Shown in pieces: positions 34,833-36,009 of a stretch of DNA of 36,009 nucleotides. Under the pieces are notes generated by a model. The model saw nothing but the letters and a program-made list of their open reading frames with translations. It searched no databases and was not told the DNA's origin. The translations under genes were made by a program, and so were the position numbers. Location of the stretch: the NCBI GenBank assembly GCA_031180825.1, contig JAPSLM010000023.1:1-36009 (forward strand), read 5' to 3'. The stretch is from Paenibacillus sp. (lineage in GTDB: Bacteria; Bacillota; Bacilli; Paenibacillales; NBRC-103111). Positions within the stretch are counted from its first letter, which is position 1. Each line of letters begins with the position of its first letter.

Positions 34833-35708
34833 ATGCATGTGGAAATATTGGAAGGAATAAAAGAACAGATAAAACAAGACCACTTACTTTCCTTTGCTAA
34901 GGCTCTACATGATAATTATCAACCTTTTTTAACGGATATGCAGGTTTGGGGCTTACTTGAAAAAGTTTTTCCTCACGATGTTTATAATAGTGTTTTAGAA
35001 CCGTACAAGGAAAACTTAGTAGGTCATCAATTAGTTAATGATATTGTTATGAGTACATATTATGGAGAAAAAAAAGTAAAATATCATTTTGCTAAAAAGT
35101 ATCTCCTTAGAGAAGATGAGATATCTGTTTTTGAGATGAATGTTGGTACAAGTCGGCTTGATTATGCTCGTATAAATGGCCATTCTTATGCATATGAAAT
35201 AAAAACAGAACTTGATTCTTTGGAAAAACTTACAAAGCAAATTGAAGATTACTCAAAAGTTTTTGAGTACGTTAATGTAATTACGCATCCATGTTACTTT
35301 GAAAAGGTGAAAAAATTAGTTCCAGATTACTGTGGTATTTTGACCTACAACCCTCAACCTAATGATTGTAAATTTTATGCACGACAGAAACGGACACTTA
35401 ATAATAGCTATAATCAAAAAAGCCAGCTCTCCATAATGACTTTAAGGGAACTAGACAGTTTACTAAAAAAACATGGATTTAAAAATGAATTTACTGATAG
35501 GAAATCCCGTGAAGAAACACTACTTGTTCAACTAAGTAAAGAACAGATAAATAAAGACTTCAAGTTAATTGTGAAAAAGAGATTTGAAAAAAGATGGAAG
35601 CATCTCTGTGTTAATTTCGAAAAAATTCAACCAATTGACATGCAATCTTTTTTCAAATCTCTTGTTAATCCTAAATGGGTATATTATAAAAATTCTTCCA
35701 ACGTATAA
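34833..35708 (+). CDS. sce7726 family nuclease-like protein
   Basis: This 291-residue AT-rich gene resembles sce7726 family proteins. The core SRLDYARINGHSYAYEIKTELDSLEKLTKQIEDYSKVF (about residues 106-143) fits a PD-(D/E)XK-like nuclease pattern: Asp, then Glu-x-Lys (EIK), then a helix with a Q..DY motif. The C-terminal part (about 200-291) is charged and helical. The biochemical role of the family is not known to me; the fold suggests DNA cleavage or restriction-like function. Start 34833 has AAGGAGG 6 nt upstream. Codon use differs strongly from the NRPS genes, suggesting separate acquisition. No partner methylase or antitoxin is seen in the window. Confidence 0.7.
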   Translation: MHVEILEGIKEQIKQDHLLSFAKALHDNYQPFLTDMQVWGLLEKVFPHDVYNSVLEPYKENLVGHQLVNDIVMSTYYGEKKVKYHFAKKYLLREDEISVFEMNVGTSRLDYARINGHSYAYEIKTELDSLEKLTKQIEDYSKVFEYVNVITHPCYFEKVKKLVPDYCGILTYNPQPNDCKFYARQKRTLNNSYNQKSQLSIMTLRELDSLLKKHGFKNEFTDRKSREETLLVQLSKEQINKDFKLIVKKRFEKRWKHLCVNFEKIQPIDMQSFFKSLVNPKWVYYKNSSNV

Positions 35709-35718
35709 AGATAATGTG

Positions 35719-35760
35719 AGGCCGCGAAACCTTTCCATTCTTTTTGACTGTTTCCGGCCT
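35719..35760. repeat. imperfect inverted repeat after sce7726 gene
   Basis: AGGCCGCGAAAC (35719-35730) and GTTTCCGGCCT (35750-35760) pair with one bulge around a 19-nt loop. No T-run follows on the plus strand, so termination is doubtful. Confidence 0.35.
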
Positions 35761-35955
35761 TAATCTTATTCGAGATTTTTTGTATTGTGGAACACCCCAT
35801 ACAAGAACTATGGTGCGAGGATAAAAACTCTCTCCAAACTTGAGAACCCAGTACAGAAGGGACAATCATAGTTTCAAATGTATGTAATGCTCCCCATTGT
35901 CAAGACACGATTTTTTGAGGAATAAGTTATGTCCTCCTTCTCGTGAGTCTAATGC

Positions 35956-36009
35956 TTAGGATGCGATTTTTTCAAAAGTATGGGCGTAAAATTGAGCGGG
36001 CTTCGCTTC
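35956..36009 (-). CDS. C-terminal end of a gene running off the window, possibly transposase
   Basis: A minus-strand frame enters from the window edge and reads EAKPAQFYAHTFEKIAS before a TAA at 35958-35956. The short basic/aromatic tail would suit a transposase, but 17 residues are not enough to assign a family. Confidence 0.2.
   Translation of the reverse strand, partial: EAKPAQFYAHTFEKIAS

Larger units (their letters stand above)
35709..36009. other. right-edge spacer, no convincing gene up to 35955
   Basis: It contains the inverted repeat at 35719-35760 and overlapping minus-strand frames of about 60 codons with no recognisable family. An AAGGAGG-like site on the minus strand near 35935-35941 is not followed by a usable ATG. 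Confidence 0.4.

Noticed and set aside
35671..35869. Two overlapping minus-strand frames of about 60 codons at the right edge
   Set aside because: Neither has a ribosome site or recognisable family, and one overlaps the 3' end of the sce7726 gene.
1..36009. CRISPR arrays, tRNA or rRNA genes
   Set aside because: I saw no regularly spaced repeats, no tRNA cloverleaf-like sequence with a CCA end or T-loop, and no rRNA sequence.

Overview
The window reads as chromosomal DNA from a Gram-positive Firmicute, most likely of the Paenibacillaceae (Paenibacillus or a close relative). Reasons are AGGAGG-type ribosome sites, a textbook sigma-A promoter, families typical of Bacillales (DUF6843, DUF6509, DUF3238, MGT-type glycosyltransferase, OppBCDFA) and short hairpin-plus-T-tract terminators. 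The genus is inference.

Left flank (1-4627): AT-rich and decayed. It holds a DUF6843 membrane-anchored protein, a frameshifted DUF3238 gene, a small XRE repressor, a frameshifted HTH-plus-helical-repeat regulator, a broken IS110-type transposase, two perfect 16-bp hairpins and a cluster of four DnaA-box-like 9-mers.

Housekeeping block (4628-16289): a quinone oxidoreductase-like MDR protein and its LysR-type regulator (minus strand), a divergent branched-chain aminotransferase, a DUF6509 protein, a five-gene oligopeptide ABC importer operon (oppB-C-D-F-A, minus strand) with a clear promoter, a YiaA/B membrane protein and an MGT-family glycosyltransferase.

Biosynthetic core (16624-34465, plus strand): five tightly packed GC-rich genes that look like one operon. 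They are NRPS (C-A-PCP), type I PKS (KS-AT-KR-ACP), stand-alone FMN luciferase-like monooxygenase (LLM), NRPS (C-A-PCP-E) and NRPS (C-A-PCP-TE). By collinearity the product is a short chain: N-acyl-aa1, one malonyl extender, D-aa2, aa3, released by the thioesterase. The PKS ketoreductase has lost all four catalytic residues (Lys, Ser, Tyr and Asn positions are Gln, Arg, Gln and His at exactly the expected spacing), so the beta-ketone should persist. The LLM follows immediately, so I propose that an unreduced beta-ketoacyl chain is the LLM substrate. The LLM and the next NRPS begin with near-identical basic helices, and the PKS ends in an acidic helical tail, suggesting a shared docking interface. 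No phosphopantetheinyl transferase, MbtH protein or dedicated exporter is visible.

Right flank (34466-36009): a strong terminator closes the cluster. An AT-rich sce7726-family nuclease-like gene follows, then a possible transposase tail at the edge. The abrupt base-composition changes on both sides and the mobile-element debris fit a region open to insertion.
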